A DNA stretch of 64,000 bases. Origin: Bacteroidales bacterium. Its GTDB lineage: Bacteria; Bacteroidota; Bacteroidia; Bacteroidales; VadinHA17. Each line of letters begins with the position of its first letter. Within the stretch, counting starts at the first letter, position 1. The DNA is taken from positions 48,487 through 112,486 of the forward strand of contig JAJFVL010000054.1 of the NCBI GenBank assembly GCA_021371855.1, written 5' to 3'. The position numbers and the translations under genes were made by a program. Shown piece after piece: positions 36,737-45,572 of the stretch. Below the pieces are notes generated by a model. It made no database searches, was not told where the DNA came from, and saw only the letters and a list, made by a program, of their open reading frames with translations.

Positions 36737-38080
36737 ATGGAAAATAATCGCAGGGATTTTATAAAAAAAGCAGCTGCAGGAGTAGCAGCTGTCTCTGTTG
36801 GCGGAATATTACCAGGATTCAGTGCAAAAAGTTATGGCAGCATTTTCGGTGCAAATGACAGGATCAATATAGCAATGATGGGGGTCAATTCCCGGGGGTT
36901 GGCATTAGCCGGAACTTTTGCCAATCAGGAAAATGCTGAAATAATTTACGTTTGTGATGTTGATTCCCGTGCAGAAGCAAAGTGTTCTGATGCAATTGAG
37001 AAACTTAAGAATAAACGCCCCAAAGCAATGCCTGATTTCAGGAAAGCACTCGAAAGCAGAGACCTTGATGCCATTGTCATTGCAGCTCCTGATCACTGGC
37101 ATGCTCCCTCTGCCATTCTTGCTTCGAAGGCTGGCAAACATGTTTATCTTGAAAAACCATGCAGTCATAATCCGAGAGAAGGAGAACTACTTGTCGCAGC
37201 AGCAGCAAAATATAAAAATGTCATTCAGATGGGAAACCAGCGCCGTTCATTCCCAAATATAATTGCTGGTATCGCTGAACTCAAAGCCGGTATAATAGGA
37301 AGGCCTTATTTTGCAAAAACATGGTATTCAAACAACCGTCCCTCTATAGGAATCGGGAAAGAAGCTCCCATACCATCGTGGCTCGATTTCGATTTATGGC
37401 AGGGACCTGCTCCCCGTAAACCTTACAAAGACAATCTTTTACATTATAACTGGCATTGGTTTTGGAACTGGGGAACAGGTGAAGCCCTGAATAACGGAAC
37501 CCACTTTGCCGACATTGCACGCTGGGGACTAGGTGTTGATTATCCTGTACGCGTTTGTTCTGCAGGAGGACGTTATCGTTATCATGATGATTGGGAAACC
37601 CCTGACACTCAAATTATTACTATGGAATTTGACAATAATACAAGCATGACATGGGAAGGTGTCAGTTGTAATAGTCGTCCAATAGAAGGTAGTTTCGTGG
37701 GAGTGATATTTAACGGAGACAACGGCTCATTAAGGATCGACGGCAATGATGCCTATTCTGTATTTGATCTGAAAGGTAAGCTTGTAAAAGAGGTCAGCAA
37801 TAAAACAACTATCGATGCCAGAAATGCAAGTAATCCGGCGGGCGGTCTGGATTCCGCTCATATCCGTAATTTTCTCGAAGCTATCAGAGTTGGAACACCA
37901 CTAAATTCCGATATCTTAAGCGGTCATAAAAGTACTCTGCTCGTACAACTCGGGAATATCGCTCTCCGTTCAGGAAACACTCTTCACCTGGATCCTTCAA
38001 ACGGACATATTAAGAACGATCCTGTTGCTGAAAAACTTTGGTCGAGAGAATATCAACCTGGCTGGGAACCAAAGATATAA
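36737..38080 (+). CDS. Tat-exported Gfo/Idh/MocA-family oxidoreductase
   Basis: ATG at 36737 is preferred over the in-frame TTG at 36731. The 447-residue enzyme has an RR leader (NRRDFIKKAAAG), Rossmann motif MGVNSRGLALAG near residue 50 and the EKPCSHNPREGE motif. The block LDFDLWQGPAPRKPY and the NWHWFWNWGTGEALNNGTHF segment place it with the oxidoreductase at 13856. It probably oxidises the sugar ring of a glycoside, with a periplasmic site inferred from the leader. A strong terminator follows at 38172. Confidence 0.85.
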   Translation: MENNRRDFIKKAAAGVAAVSVGGILPGFSAKSYGSIFGANDRINIAMMGVNSRGLALAGTFANQENAEIIYVCDVDSRAEAKCSDAIEKLKNKRPKAMPDFRKALESRDLDAIVIAAPDHWHAPSAILASKAGKHVYLEKPCSHNPREGELLVAAAAKYKNVIQMGNQRRSFPNIIAGIAELKAGIIGRPYFAKTWYSNNRPSIGIGKEAPIPSWLDFDLWQGPAPRKPYKDNLLHYNWHWFWNWGTGEALNNGTHFADIARWGLGVDYPVRVCSAGGRYRYHDDWETPDTQIITMEFDNNTSMTWEGVSCNSRPIEGSFVGVIFNGDNGSLRIDGNDAYSVFDLKGKLVKEVSNKTTIDARNASNPAGGLDSAHIRNFLEAIRVGTPLNSDILSGHKSTLLVQLGNIALRSGNTLHLDPSNGHIKNDPVAEKLWSREYQPGWEPKI

Positions 38081-38171
38081 TGTAAATTAATAAAATTTAA
38101 TATCATCAGGAGATTTTATCTTATATACCTTCAAACCATGAATGTGATACTATATTCATGATCAATATCAG

Positions 38172-38214
38172 AAACAACAGATCAATTTTTTTTAATTGAT
38201 CTGTTGTTTTAACA
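38172..38214 (+). terminator. strong rho-independent terminator
   Basis: Perfect 16-base arms, AAACAACAGATCAATT and its complement, with a loop of six T residues, end in TTTT. It isolates the oxidoreductase pair from the transporter-DUF1080-nagA group. Confidence 0.85.
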
Positions 38215-38248
38215 TTCAGTACGATATTTATATTGACATATTTCATGA

Positions 38249-38256
38249 TATATTTG
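38249..38256 (+). promoter_or_regulatory. possible -7 promoter box of transporter operon
   Basis: TATATTTG matches TAnnTTTG and lies 32 bases before the transporter ATG, downstream of the terminator at 38172. A -33 TTTG at the standard spacing is not evident. Confidence 0.4.
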
Positions 38257-38287
38257 TAAAATATTTCAAACAGAGTAACTCGAATAA

Positions 38288-39622
38288 ATGAAAAAGAAAA
38301 TTGAAGTAGTAAATGCAGAAACACTTTCTACTCGTAACACAGTCATATCAATAGTTTTAATTGGTTTATTGTTTTTTATTTTTGGTTTTTCAACCTGGAT
38401 AAATGCGATATTAATACCCTATTTCAAAATTGCCTGCGAATTAAATAATGTCCAGTCTTTATTCGTTGCTTTTGCCTTTTACATAGCATATCTGGTCATG
38501 GCAATACCTGCAGCCTTTTTATTAGAGAAGGTTGGATTTAAGAAGGGGATAATGATTGGTTTCTGGATAATGGCCCTGGGTGCTTTAATATTTGTACCGG
38601 CAGCCATGACAAGGACATACGGAATATTCCTCATAGGGCTCTTCACAATTGGGACCGGTCTGGCAGTTTTACAACCTGCGGCAAATACCTATATCACAAA
38701 GATCGGTTCAAAAGAAAGAGCAGCACAGCGAATGAGCATTATGGGCGCATGTAATAAAACTGCAGGGATAATTGCCCCGTTATTACTGGCCGCCGCTATT
38801 CTCAGACCAAGTGACACAGAGTTGTTCAAACAGATACCTTTAATGGATGTGGAAACGAGAGATGCTGCCCTGAATGAGCTGATAAGAAGGGTTATTTCCC
38901 CTTATGCCTTTATGTCGGTTGTTCTTTTCCTGCTTGGAGTGATGATCAGGTTTTCAATTTTGCCGGAAATAGATACTGATAATGAATCTCCGGCAGTAGC
39001 TAATGCAAATTCCGGTAAAACCAGTATAATCCAGTTCCCTCATCTTATTCTTGGTGCTGTGGCAATATTCATTCATGTAGGATCACAAGTTGTCGGGATT
39101 AACACTGTGATAGGATATGCTCAATGGCAAGGTCTGCCATTACTGGAAGCAAAAGTATTCCCCTCGTATATTTTAAGTGTTACCATGTTTGGTTTCTTAC
39201 TGGGTATTGTTCTCATTCCAAAATTTATCAATCATCTCAAGATGTTGCGTATTTGTACAACATCCGCAATTCTTTTGACAGTTGTATTTTTCTTAGTACA
39301 TGGTCAGGTAGTATTCCTTGGCATTACTGTTGATCTGTCAATATGGTTTCTCGTTTTATTAGGCCTTTCCAATTCTTTGATGTGGTCTACAATATGGCCA
39401 CTTGCACTCAATGGCCTTGGTCGATTTACCAAAATGGGAGGATCAATTCTTATCATGGGTTTATGCGGGAGTGCAATTCTGCCTATCATCTATGGATACT
39501 TTGCTGATCTCTTCAACCCCCGTCTTGCTTACTGGGTATTATTACCATGCTATATATACTTATCATTTTATGCTTATTACGGCTATCGTATCAAAAACTG
39601 GTCATTTAGAAAAAGTGACTGA
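38288..39622 (+). CDS. MFS sugar transporter, FucP/NagP-like
   Basis: A 444-residue inner-membrane protein with about twelve hydrophobic segments. The pattern FFIFGFSTWINAILIPYFK near residues 27-45 is typical of the fucose/glucose-galactose/N-acetylglucosamine permease group of the major facilitator superfamily, as are LQPAANTYITKIGSKERAAQ and the late WPLALNGLGRFTKMGGSILI. Members import monosaccharides with protons. Since nagA lies two genes downstream in the same direction, an amino sugar such as GlcNAc is the likely cargo, but this is inferred from neighbourhood. Confidence 0.85.
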   Translation: MKKKIEVVNAETLSTRNTVISIVLIGLLFFIFGFSTWINAILIPYFKIACELNNVQSLFVAFAFYIAYLVMAIPAAFLLEKVGFKKGIMIGFWIMALGALIFVPAAMTRTYGIFLIGLFTIGTGLAVLQPAANTYITKIGSKERAAQRMSIMGACNKTAGIIAPLLLAAAILRPSDTELFKQIPLMDVETRDAALNELIRRVISPYAFMSVVLFLLGVMIRFSILPEIDTDNESPAVANANSGKTSIIQFPHLILGAVAIFIHVGSQVVGINTVIGYAQWQGLPLLEAKVFPSYILSVTMFGFLLGIVLIPKFINHLKMLRICTTSAILLTVVFFLVHGQVVFLGITVDLSIWFLVLLGLSNSLMWSTIWPLALNGLGRFTKMGGSILIMGLCGSAILPIIYGYFADLFNPRLAYWVLLPCYIYLSFYAYYGYRIKNWSFRKSD

Positions 39623-39689
39623 CAGGTTACGGGTAAAACTTTAAAACCATGTTAACTGAAACCATTAAACAATTAAAATAGTAGATGTT

Positions 39690-40436
39690 ATGAATTTTTT
39701 AAAATCATCAGCAAATTCCCTGTTGCTTACAGCATTATTAATTGTGGTAACCACACTATCCTGTCGTAATAAATCTGCCAAACAAGATGGATGGGTAGAT
39801 TTATTTGATGGCAAAACACTTAACGGTTGGAAGGTTCTGAATCAGGACTGGACCCATCCGGACAGCAAACCTGATTTTTATGTTGAAAACAATATGATTG
39901 TCTGCAATACGACAATGAATAATGAAGGTGGCTACCTGGTTACTGATAAATCTTATTCAGATTTCATACTTGAATTTGATGTAAAAATTGATACTTCTCT
40001 CAACTCAGGCCTTCAATGCAGGAGCCGGGTATGGGAAAAGGATACCTCTTCGATATATGTGGCAGGTGATGCCCAGGGTACAAAAGTCCCATCAAAATGG
40101 AGGGCAGGATATGTATGGGGATACCAGATTGAAGTAGATCCATCCCGCCGTGCATGGTCAGGTGGATTATACGAACCAGGTAATCGCGGATGGATCGTTA
40201 CATTAGCCGGCAATGAGGCTGCCCGTAATGCATTTAAACCTTTGGACTGGAACCATTACAAAATAAAAATGGATGGTAATAAAATACAGGTATGGGTTAA
40301 TGATATCCCTACTGTAGATACGACTGATGACATGTCTTCATCCGGATTTCTTGGCCTGCAGTTTCATGGAGCATTCAAAGAGTGGCAAAAAGATAAAAAA
40401 TCCATGTGGAAAAATATCAGAATAAAGGAACTTTAA
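39690..40436 (+). CDS. DUF1080 (3-keto-disaccharide hydrolase-like) lipoprotein
   Basis: A 248-residue lipoprotein with lipobox Cys25 (TTLSC). The canonical DUF1080 opening DGWVDLFDGKTLNGWKV is present, then GGYLVTDKSYSDFILEFDVK, SGLQCRSRVW and the end MWKNIRIKEL. Family members are beta-sandwich enzymes or binding proteins for glycosides, some cleaving 3-keto-glycosides. It is anchored to a membrane, unlike the soluble DUF1080 protein at 21472. It sits between the sugar permease and nagA. Confidence 0.87.
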   Translation: MNFLKSSANSLLLTALLIVVTTLSCRNKSAKQDGWVDLFDGKTLNGWKVLNQDWTHPDSKPDFYVENNMIVCNTTMNNEGGYLVTDKSYSDFILEFDVKIDTSLNSGLQCRSRVWEKDTSSIYVAGDAQGTKVPSKWRAGYVWGYQIEVDPSRRAWSGGLYEPGNRGWIVTLAGNEAARNAFKPLDWNHYKIKMDGNKIQVWVNDIPTVDTTDDMSSSGFLGLQFHGAFKEWQKDKKSMWKNIRIKEL

Positions 40437-40564
40437 CGAGCTGGCTGAAAAACGGTTTTACAAGAGGTAAAAGGAGAGCACATATCAAACTGTGCCCTAA
40501 ATCCAAATTTTAAACATTCCAGTCACTTTGTTCTCCTGGCAGTAATTAGTTATACAATGTAATT

Positions 40565-41761
40565 ATGGAATCAAAAAACAGACTTTTAAAGATATATAAT
40601 GGTCAGGTAGTTACCCCCTATCGTATTATCAATAATGGAACGGTTATCATAAAAAATGGAATTATTGAAGAGATTGCTGAAGGTAATCCTGTTACAGAAG
40701 GGGCAACTGAAATTAATGCAGAAGGAAATTATATAGCACCAGGATTCATCGATATTCATTTACATGGTGGTGGTGGCTGCGATTTTATGGATGCCACAGA
40801 GGAGGCATTTTTAAAGATAGCAGAAAAACATGCTCAGTTTGGAACAACATCAATGGTTCCGACAACCCTGGCAGGTGCAAAGGAAGAATTGGTTCAGACT
40901 CTGGATTTATATGAGCAGGCTGATAAAAAAAATATTAACGGATCACAATTCCTGGGCGTGCATCTTGAGGGGCCATATTTTGCAATGAGTCAGAAAGGTG
41001 CCCAAAATCCCAAATATATCACTAATCCCAATCCGGAAGATTATAAAGAGATCTTAGCTCGTTATCCTTTTATCAGAAGATGGAGCTCTGCGCCTGAGCT
41101 GGAAGGAGCGCTTGATTTTGGCAAGTATCTGACTTCCAATGGAGTTATTGCAGCAATTGCCCATACCGATGCAAGTTATGATGAAGTGGTTAAGGCATTC
41201 GAAAATGGTTATAACCTTATAACACATCTGTATTCAGGCATGTCAGGAGTTTTCCGTAAAAATGCATTCCGTTATGCAGGTGTTATTGAAAGTGCTTACC
41301 TTATTGATGAAATGAAAGTGGAGGTAATTTGTGACGGGATCCACCTTCCTGCACCATTGCTGAAGCTGATTTATAAAATAAAAGGACCGGATAAAATTGC
41401 ACTGGTTACCGATTCAATGAGAAATGCCGGTATGCCTGATGGTGAAAGCATATTAGGAAGTCTTAAGAACGGGCTGAAAGTAATTGTTGAGGATGGAGTT
41501 GCCAAATTACCTGACCGTACAGCATTTGCCGGCAGTGTCGCTACAACTGACAGATTGGTCCGGACTATGATACAATTGGGTGAAGTCCCATTGAAGGAAG
41601 CAGTAAGGATGGCTACAGTTACACCAGCTACTATAATGGGCGTGGATGACAAAAAAGGATCATTGGTCCCTGGAAAAGATGCTGACATTGTTATTTTTGA
41701 CCAAAACATTAACATCAAAAAAACCATCATAAAAGGGAAAGTGGTTTATTCACACGGGTAA
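40565..41761 (+). CDS. nagA: N-acetylglucosamine-6-phosphate deacetylase
   Basis: A 398-residue cytosolic amidohydrolase that turns GlcNAc-6-phosphate into glucosamine-6-phosphate and acetate. Motifs in order are GFIDIHLHGGGGCDFMD (about residues 60-76), GVHLEGPYF, AAIAHTDASYDE (metal-ligand His), LITHLYSGM, VICDGIHLPAP and LVTDSMRNAGMPDG with the catalytic Asp. Length is normal for NagA. It is the clearest sign that this region feeds on N-acetylhexosamines. No nagB or kinase is present in the window. Confidence 0.93.
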   Translation: MESKNRLLKIYNGQVVTPYRIINNGTVIIKNGIIEEIAEGNPVTEGATEINAEGNYIAPGFIDIHLHGGGGCDFMDATEEAFLKIAEKHAQFGTTSMVPTTLAGAKEELVQTLDLYEQADKKNINGSQFLGVHLEGPYFAMSQKGAQNPKYITNPNPEDYKEILARYPFIRRWSSAPELEGALDFGKYLTSNGVIAAIAHTDASYDEVVKAFENGYNLITHLYSGMSGVFRKNAFRYAGVIESAYLIDEMKVEVICDGIHLPAPLLKLIYKIKGPDKIALVTDSMRNAGMPDGESILGSLKNGLKVIVEDGVAKLPDRTAFAGSVATTDRLVRTMIQLGEVPLKEAVRMATVTPATIMGVDDKKGSLVPGKDADIVIFDQNINIKKTIIKGKVVYSHG

Positions 41762-41818
41762 TAGCTATTTAAAAACTGAAAAGTCAGCTGTCGTAATATC
41801 AATTCACAGACCAGGACA

Positions 41819-42706
41819 TTACTTTGAACTGCCGACTTCTATCCCATGAAACCTGGCAATTGTTAAGCCATAACATTTGGCTCTTGTGTCCTGCGATACT
41901 TTGCAGGCGTCAAGAACTTTGTTAAATCTTCTGATGTTTTCATCTAGAGCATGGGGATCTTCATCAGTTGCAAATAAAATTTTTTCCCATGCGGGAACAG
42001 CATTTTTGGGCATATGAGCTTTTCCTATGGCATCGGTCCACCATAACCACTGAGCCCAATACCCCGGATCATTTTCCTTTTTGATTAATGAAGAGCCAGA
42101 AAGATCAAAATACAGATTGGAATTACGTCGTGTTGCTTCAGCAGCTTCCTCATACCATGGATTACCAAAATGTGCAGCATGAATAAAAAGTTTTGGATGT
42201 TTTGCAGCAACATCAGCAAGTTCCCCGGGACGCAGATGATCCATCACACCAGAAGAAAGATTTCCTGTATGCGGAGCTACAGCAAGATGCAGTTTTTCTG
42301 CCAGGGTCCAGATCGGTTCATATTTAGGATCATTATAATCCCAGTCACCTGAGGCAAATAATTCACCTAACCCTTTATATCCCATATCATAAACTTTTTG
42401 AATATCTTCCAAAACTGCAGGATTGTCAAGTTCTATGGAAGCATATGGTATTACCCTGTCAGGATGAGCTTTAGCAAAAGCAATTCCCCTTTCAATATCT
42501 TTCATATAGACAAGTACACAAGCCATCGCATTATGCTTTGTATAGATGTCAATGAATGATTTTTCCCATTCGTCCGTGGCAACGTAATGAATATGAGAAT
42601 CGATTATAAACGGAGGAGTTGAATAATTTGGTTTTTCACTTACACTGTTACATCCTGGAAACAGGATAATTCCGAGCAGAATAGTAATTAATAGATTTGT
42701 TTTCAT
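41819..42706 (-). CDS. amidohydrolase-family (Amidohydro_2) lipoprotein
   Basis: A longer frame begins at 42775, but ATG 42706 gives a lipoprotein signal (MKTNLLITILLGIILFPGC, Cys19). The 295-residue product has the TIM-barrel metal-dependent hydrolase pattern: FIIDSHIHYVA near the start of the mature protein, VAPHTGNLSSG, FIHAAHFGNPWY and LFATDEDPHAL. Relatives are hydrolases or decarboxylases on small ring compounds. A lipid-anchored version in a sugar cluster could act on lactones, but there is no direct evidence. It converges with nagA and is divergent from the NodB-like gene at 43136. Confidence 0.75.
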   Translation of the reverse strand: MKTNLLITILLGIILFPGCNSVSEKPNYSTPPFIIDSHIHYVATDEWEKSFIDIYTKHNAMACVLVYMKDIERGIAFAKAHPDRVIPYASIELDNPAVLEDIQKVYDMGYKGLGELFASGDWDYNDPKYEPIWTLAEKLHLAVAPHTGNLSSGVMDHLRPGELADVAAKHPKLFIHAAHFGNPWYEEAAEATRRNSNLYFDLSGSSLIKKENDPGYWAQWLWWTDAIGKAHMPKNAVPAWEKILFATDEDPHALDENIRRFNKVLDACKVSQDTRAKCYGLTIARFHGIEVGSSK

Positions 42707-43135
42707 ATAAAAGTCATTTTGAGCCTCTTTAAAGATCCAGACAGCATAACTCTCTCCTCTTCCCGGAGAAGCCAAGCTCTGTTTTTATGCGAGGCATTTT
42801 TTTCAACATAACTTAAACGTTCAATACCTGAATTTAAAGCACTTTAACAAATGTCATGAAAAATCAATGATTTTTCACAAAAAAATATAATAATTCTTAA
42901 TAATTTATTTAACAATCTGATTTTATGTTATCTGACATCAATCATCAGTGCATTTTTCTGCTACTTTATTGATAATTTTGTACTTTTAAAATGTTCCTGC
43001 CGGTAACTCGGGAGTCAAAAATATCTGGTTGGTCTATTGATTATTTATTTGTATTTTTCATCCCTGAAATGGTGCATTTTATTTCAGTACTCATGAAAAT
43101 GTCTGCTGATCATTGTTATTTTTAAAACAAATGTA
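42707..43135. other. divergent intergenic region
   Basis: A spacer of 429 bases between divergent genes. It contains the 21-base palindrome described separately and one plus-strand match to TAnnTTTG (TAATTTTG at 42973-42980) 156 bases before the NodB-like gene. No small gene is supported. Confidence 0.5.
42857..42877. promoter_or_regulatory. perfect 21-base palindrome, candidate operator
   Basis: TGAAAAATCA and TGATTTTTCA are exact inverted copies around a single central A. The dyad lies between divergent genes, 151 bases before one start and 259 before the other. It could bind a dimeric regulator for this cluster. As an RNA it would have an impossibly tight loop, which favours a DNA-level role. 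Confidence 0.45.
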
Positions 43136-44320
43136 ATGAATAAAAATCGAAGAGAATTCCTGAAACTGACCGGTATGGCAGGTATTGCATTGGGAACCGT
43201 TGGTTTTAAATCTTCAAAGTATGATCTCCGCTCAGTGAACCCGGCAGAAAAGGACATAAAGTTCATAAGCCCCATTGACGGAGATATGTTAAATAAATAT
43301 GACGGCAGCGTCATTGGAGAAAAATTGATAACACGTGTTAAAATAGCCGCACCAGAGGAAAGTGTGATAAAAGTTAATGGAGTTCAGGCAAGTTACATTA
43401 ATGGGATTTTCGAGACGGATATCAGTCTGGACCACTATGAAAATATCATTGAGCTGATCGAAGAAAAGAGAGAATTTAAAGAGAGCATAAAAGTATTCTG
43501 GCTTAAAAATTTCGCCAACAAATACAGACTTTCCCTTGATGATAATATCTGGTTTCTTAAGGATATTTCCGATAATGCTGACAGGTATAAATCAATATTT
43601 GAAAATCCATATCTTGGATTTCTTAAACAGGTACATGATACTTACGGTACAAAAATCCATATTAACATTTACTATGAGACCGATGGGTTCAATATTTCAC
43701 AACTTACCGATAAGTTTAAAGATGAATGGAGGGCAAACTCTGGTTGGATCAGGTTAAGTTTTCACGCTTTTGCCAATGAACCGGACAGACCGTATATCAA
43801 TGCAAGCTATGAAAAGGTGAAGAATGATTGCGACATGGTGATGGGTCAGATACGCCGCTTTGCCGGAAAAGAAATTACAGGACCGGTAACAACTCTCCAT
43901 TGGGGTGAAGCTACCGTCGAAGGCTGCCATGCGTTAAGAGATGCCGGATTTAAATGTCTGCCATGCGATTTTAATGTTGATAATAATCTTGCCCCCTGCT
44001 CGTTCTACCTCGACGTAGAAAAAAGAAGGCATATAAATAAACGTCTGATATGGAGAGACAATAAAAACGGGATCATTTTTGTACGCTGCACTATTATAAT
44101 TGATACTCATAAACTTGAAAAGATAGTTCCATTTCTTGAGGAGGTAAAAAAAGATCCGCATAAGTCAGCTTATATAGATCTGCTGATTCATGAACAATAT
44201 TTTTATCCTTTCTATTCAGCCTACCAGCCTGAATACAGGCAAAAAGTTTTAAAAGCAGTAAAATGGGCTTCAGATAATGGATATGAACCAGCTTTCCTCG
44301 AAGCTTGTGTTTTCAATTAA
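43136..44320 (+). CDS. Tat-exported NodB-like protein of unknown function, paralogue 1
   Basis: A 394-residue protein with an RR leader (NRREFLKLTGMAG, residues 4-16). After it comes a short beta-rich domain (about 35-125, with FISPIDGDMLNKYDG), then a NodB-like barrel that begins KYRLSLDDNIWFLKDI (Asp-Asp) and has LSFHAFANEPDRPY, TLHWGEATVEGC and DLLIHEQYFYPFY. The DD, SFH and later histidines resemble the metal site of CE4 polysaccharide deacetylases, but the standard HxxxH is not seen. About two thirds of residues match the paralogue at 50308. I do not recognise a named family. A role on N-acetylated or otherwise substituted glycans is a guess from context. Confidence 0.6.
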   Translation: MNKNRREFLKLTGMAGIALGTVGFKSSKYDLRSVNPAEKDIKFISPIDGDMLNKYDGSVIGEKLITRVKIAAPEESVIKVNGVQASYINGIFETDISLDHYENIIELIEEKREFKESIKVFWLKNFANKYRLSLDDNIWFLKDISDNADRYKSIFENPYLGFLKQVHDTYGTKIHINIYYETDGFNISQLTDKFKDEWRANSGWIRLSFHAFANEPDRPYINASYEKVKNDCDMVMGQIRRFAGKEITGPVTTLHWGEATVEGCHALRDAGFKCLPCDFNVDNNLAPCSFYLDVEKRRHINKRLIWRDNKNGIIFVRCTIIIDTHKLEKIVPFLEEVKKDPHKSAYIDLLIHEQYFYPFYSAYQPEYRQKVLKAVKWASDNGYEPAFLEACVFN

Positions 44321-44351
44321 TTATTAACCATTGCTTTTTACCAGTGTCTCT

Positions 44352-45242
44352 TTATCTCTTTTGTTTTTCCTGTAAATTTCTCTCGCAAAAAATCTTTTTC
44401 TGATACTGGGAGGGTGTCAGATTCTTGATCCTTTTGAATTGACGGTTGAAATTGGATAAGTTTTCAAATCCGCAATCAAAAGCAATTTGAGATATATCCT
44501 GAGTTTCGTCAATAAGCAATTTACAGGCATAACCAATCCGTATGTTCAATAAATAATCCTTGAATGGCAGAGTGTAAGCATGTTTAAAGGAAGAATAAAA
44601 AGTTGAATAGGGCATATCGGCAACCTTAAGCAAATCCTTAATCTGAATTTTCTTCTGAAAGTTTTGCATAATATATTGCAATGACTTCTGCATGGGTTCA
44701 TTTTCTTTTGAAAGAAATGATTCAACTGAAGCAGGACTGGATAATAAATGGTATTCATTGGAAGAAGCGAAGATTTCAAAAATCGAAAATAATGTGTAAA
44801 GTCTTTTCACATCATTCATTTTAATCATTTTCAGCAGAATTGAAATTATTTTGTCTTTGCTTTTTCCATAAAACTCATAACCTCTGATTGATCCGCATAG
44901 AAATTTCTTTAGTGAGACATTTTCCGGAATTTCAAAGAATTTGTCACCTAAAGCATTATGAACAAATTGTATTACAAATGCCTCATTGTTTGGGCTATCC
45001 TTATTTTCTGAATTCTCATTATCGCAAATCCATTGATGAGGAAGGTATGGGCCTATGAAAATGAGATCCTTTTCTTCAAACCTGTCGATATGATCTCCTA
45101 CCAGTCTTTGTCCTCTTCCCTTCAATATTAGAACAAGCTCATATTCAGGATGATGGTGCCAAGGTGCAAATGGGCTCTTTTCGTTGTGAACGATAAACGA
45201 TTTATTGGGATCCTGTAGTAACCTGATTTTGGCAATTTTCAT
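44352..45242 (-). CDS. AraC-family transcriptional regulator
   Basis: A 296-residue regulator with an N-terminal cupin-type sensing domain (WHHHPEYELVLILKGRGQ near residues 29-46) and a C-terminal double helix-turn-helix (about 190-285: KIQIKDLLKVADMPYSTFYS, then IAFDCGFENLSNFNRQFKRI and LTPSQYQKK). Such proteins sense a sugar and activate nearby catabolic genes. It is the only conventional regulator in the 42-64 kb amino-sugar cluster and is the likely controller, but its targets are not shown by the sequence. It converges with the NodB-like gene. Confidence 0.92.
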   Translation of the reverse strand: MKIAKIRLLQDPNKSFIVHNEKSPFAPWHHHPEYELVLILKGRGQRLVGDHIDRFEEKDLIFIGPYLPHQWICDNENSENKDSPNNEAFVIQFVHNALGDKFFEIPENVSLKKFLCGSIRGYEFYGKSKDKIISILLKMIKMNDVKRLYTLFSIFEIFASSNEYHLLSSPASVESFLSKENEPMQKSLQYIMQNFQKKIQIKDLLKVADMPYSTFYSSFKHAYTLPFKDYLLNIRIGYACKLLIDETQDISQIAFDCGFENLSNFNRQFKRIKNLTPSQYQKKIFCERNLQEKQKR

Positions 45243-45572
45243 TACTAGAGCGAATTATAATATCTATATTTTGTAAATGCAATAATTAGTATCAACTAAA
45301 GCCACAAATATAGAGATAAGTATTATAAATACTATGGAAAGTATTAATCAATCAGGAAACATTATTGTTATTTTACTAGTGACAGTCAAATCATTAAGGA
45401 TCCTCTGGTCAGATTTAATTTTTAAGATAATATACAAAATGAGAGCAGCCCCCTTCCTTCACACAAATAAAGTCACTGAACAGGTGATGCAATGTGTATT
45501 ATCTCTAAAATCAGAATAATTTTAAAGACAATTAATAACTTATTCCATTTAAACTCTAAAATCTTATAAAAC
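45243..45572. other. divergent intergenic region, araC-type gene / GH20
   Basis: A 330-base spacer between divergent genes. Besides the possible AraC-gene promoter at 45305 it holds a short dyad (AGTATT-ATA-AATACT, 45319-45333). A 61-codon frame at 45334-45519 has no recognisable features and is not called. Confidence 0.45.
45305..45312 (-). promoter_or_regulatory. possible -7 promoter box of AraC-type gene
   Basis: The minus strand reads TATATTTG, a match to TAnnTTTG, 62 bases before the regulator start. The small dyad just upstream could be an autoregulatory operator. Confidence 0.38.

Noticed and set aside
45334..45519. 61-codon open frame in the spacer upstream of the first GH20 gene
   Set aside because: It has no recognisable motif, signal peptide or ribosome binding site and lies in an AT-rich divergent promoter region.
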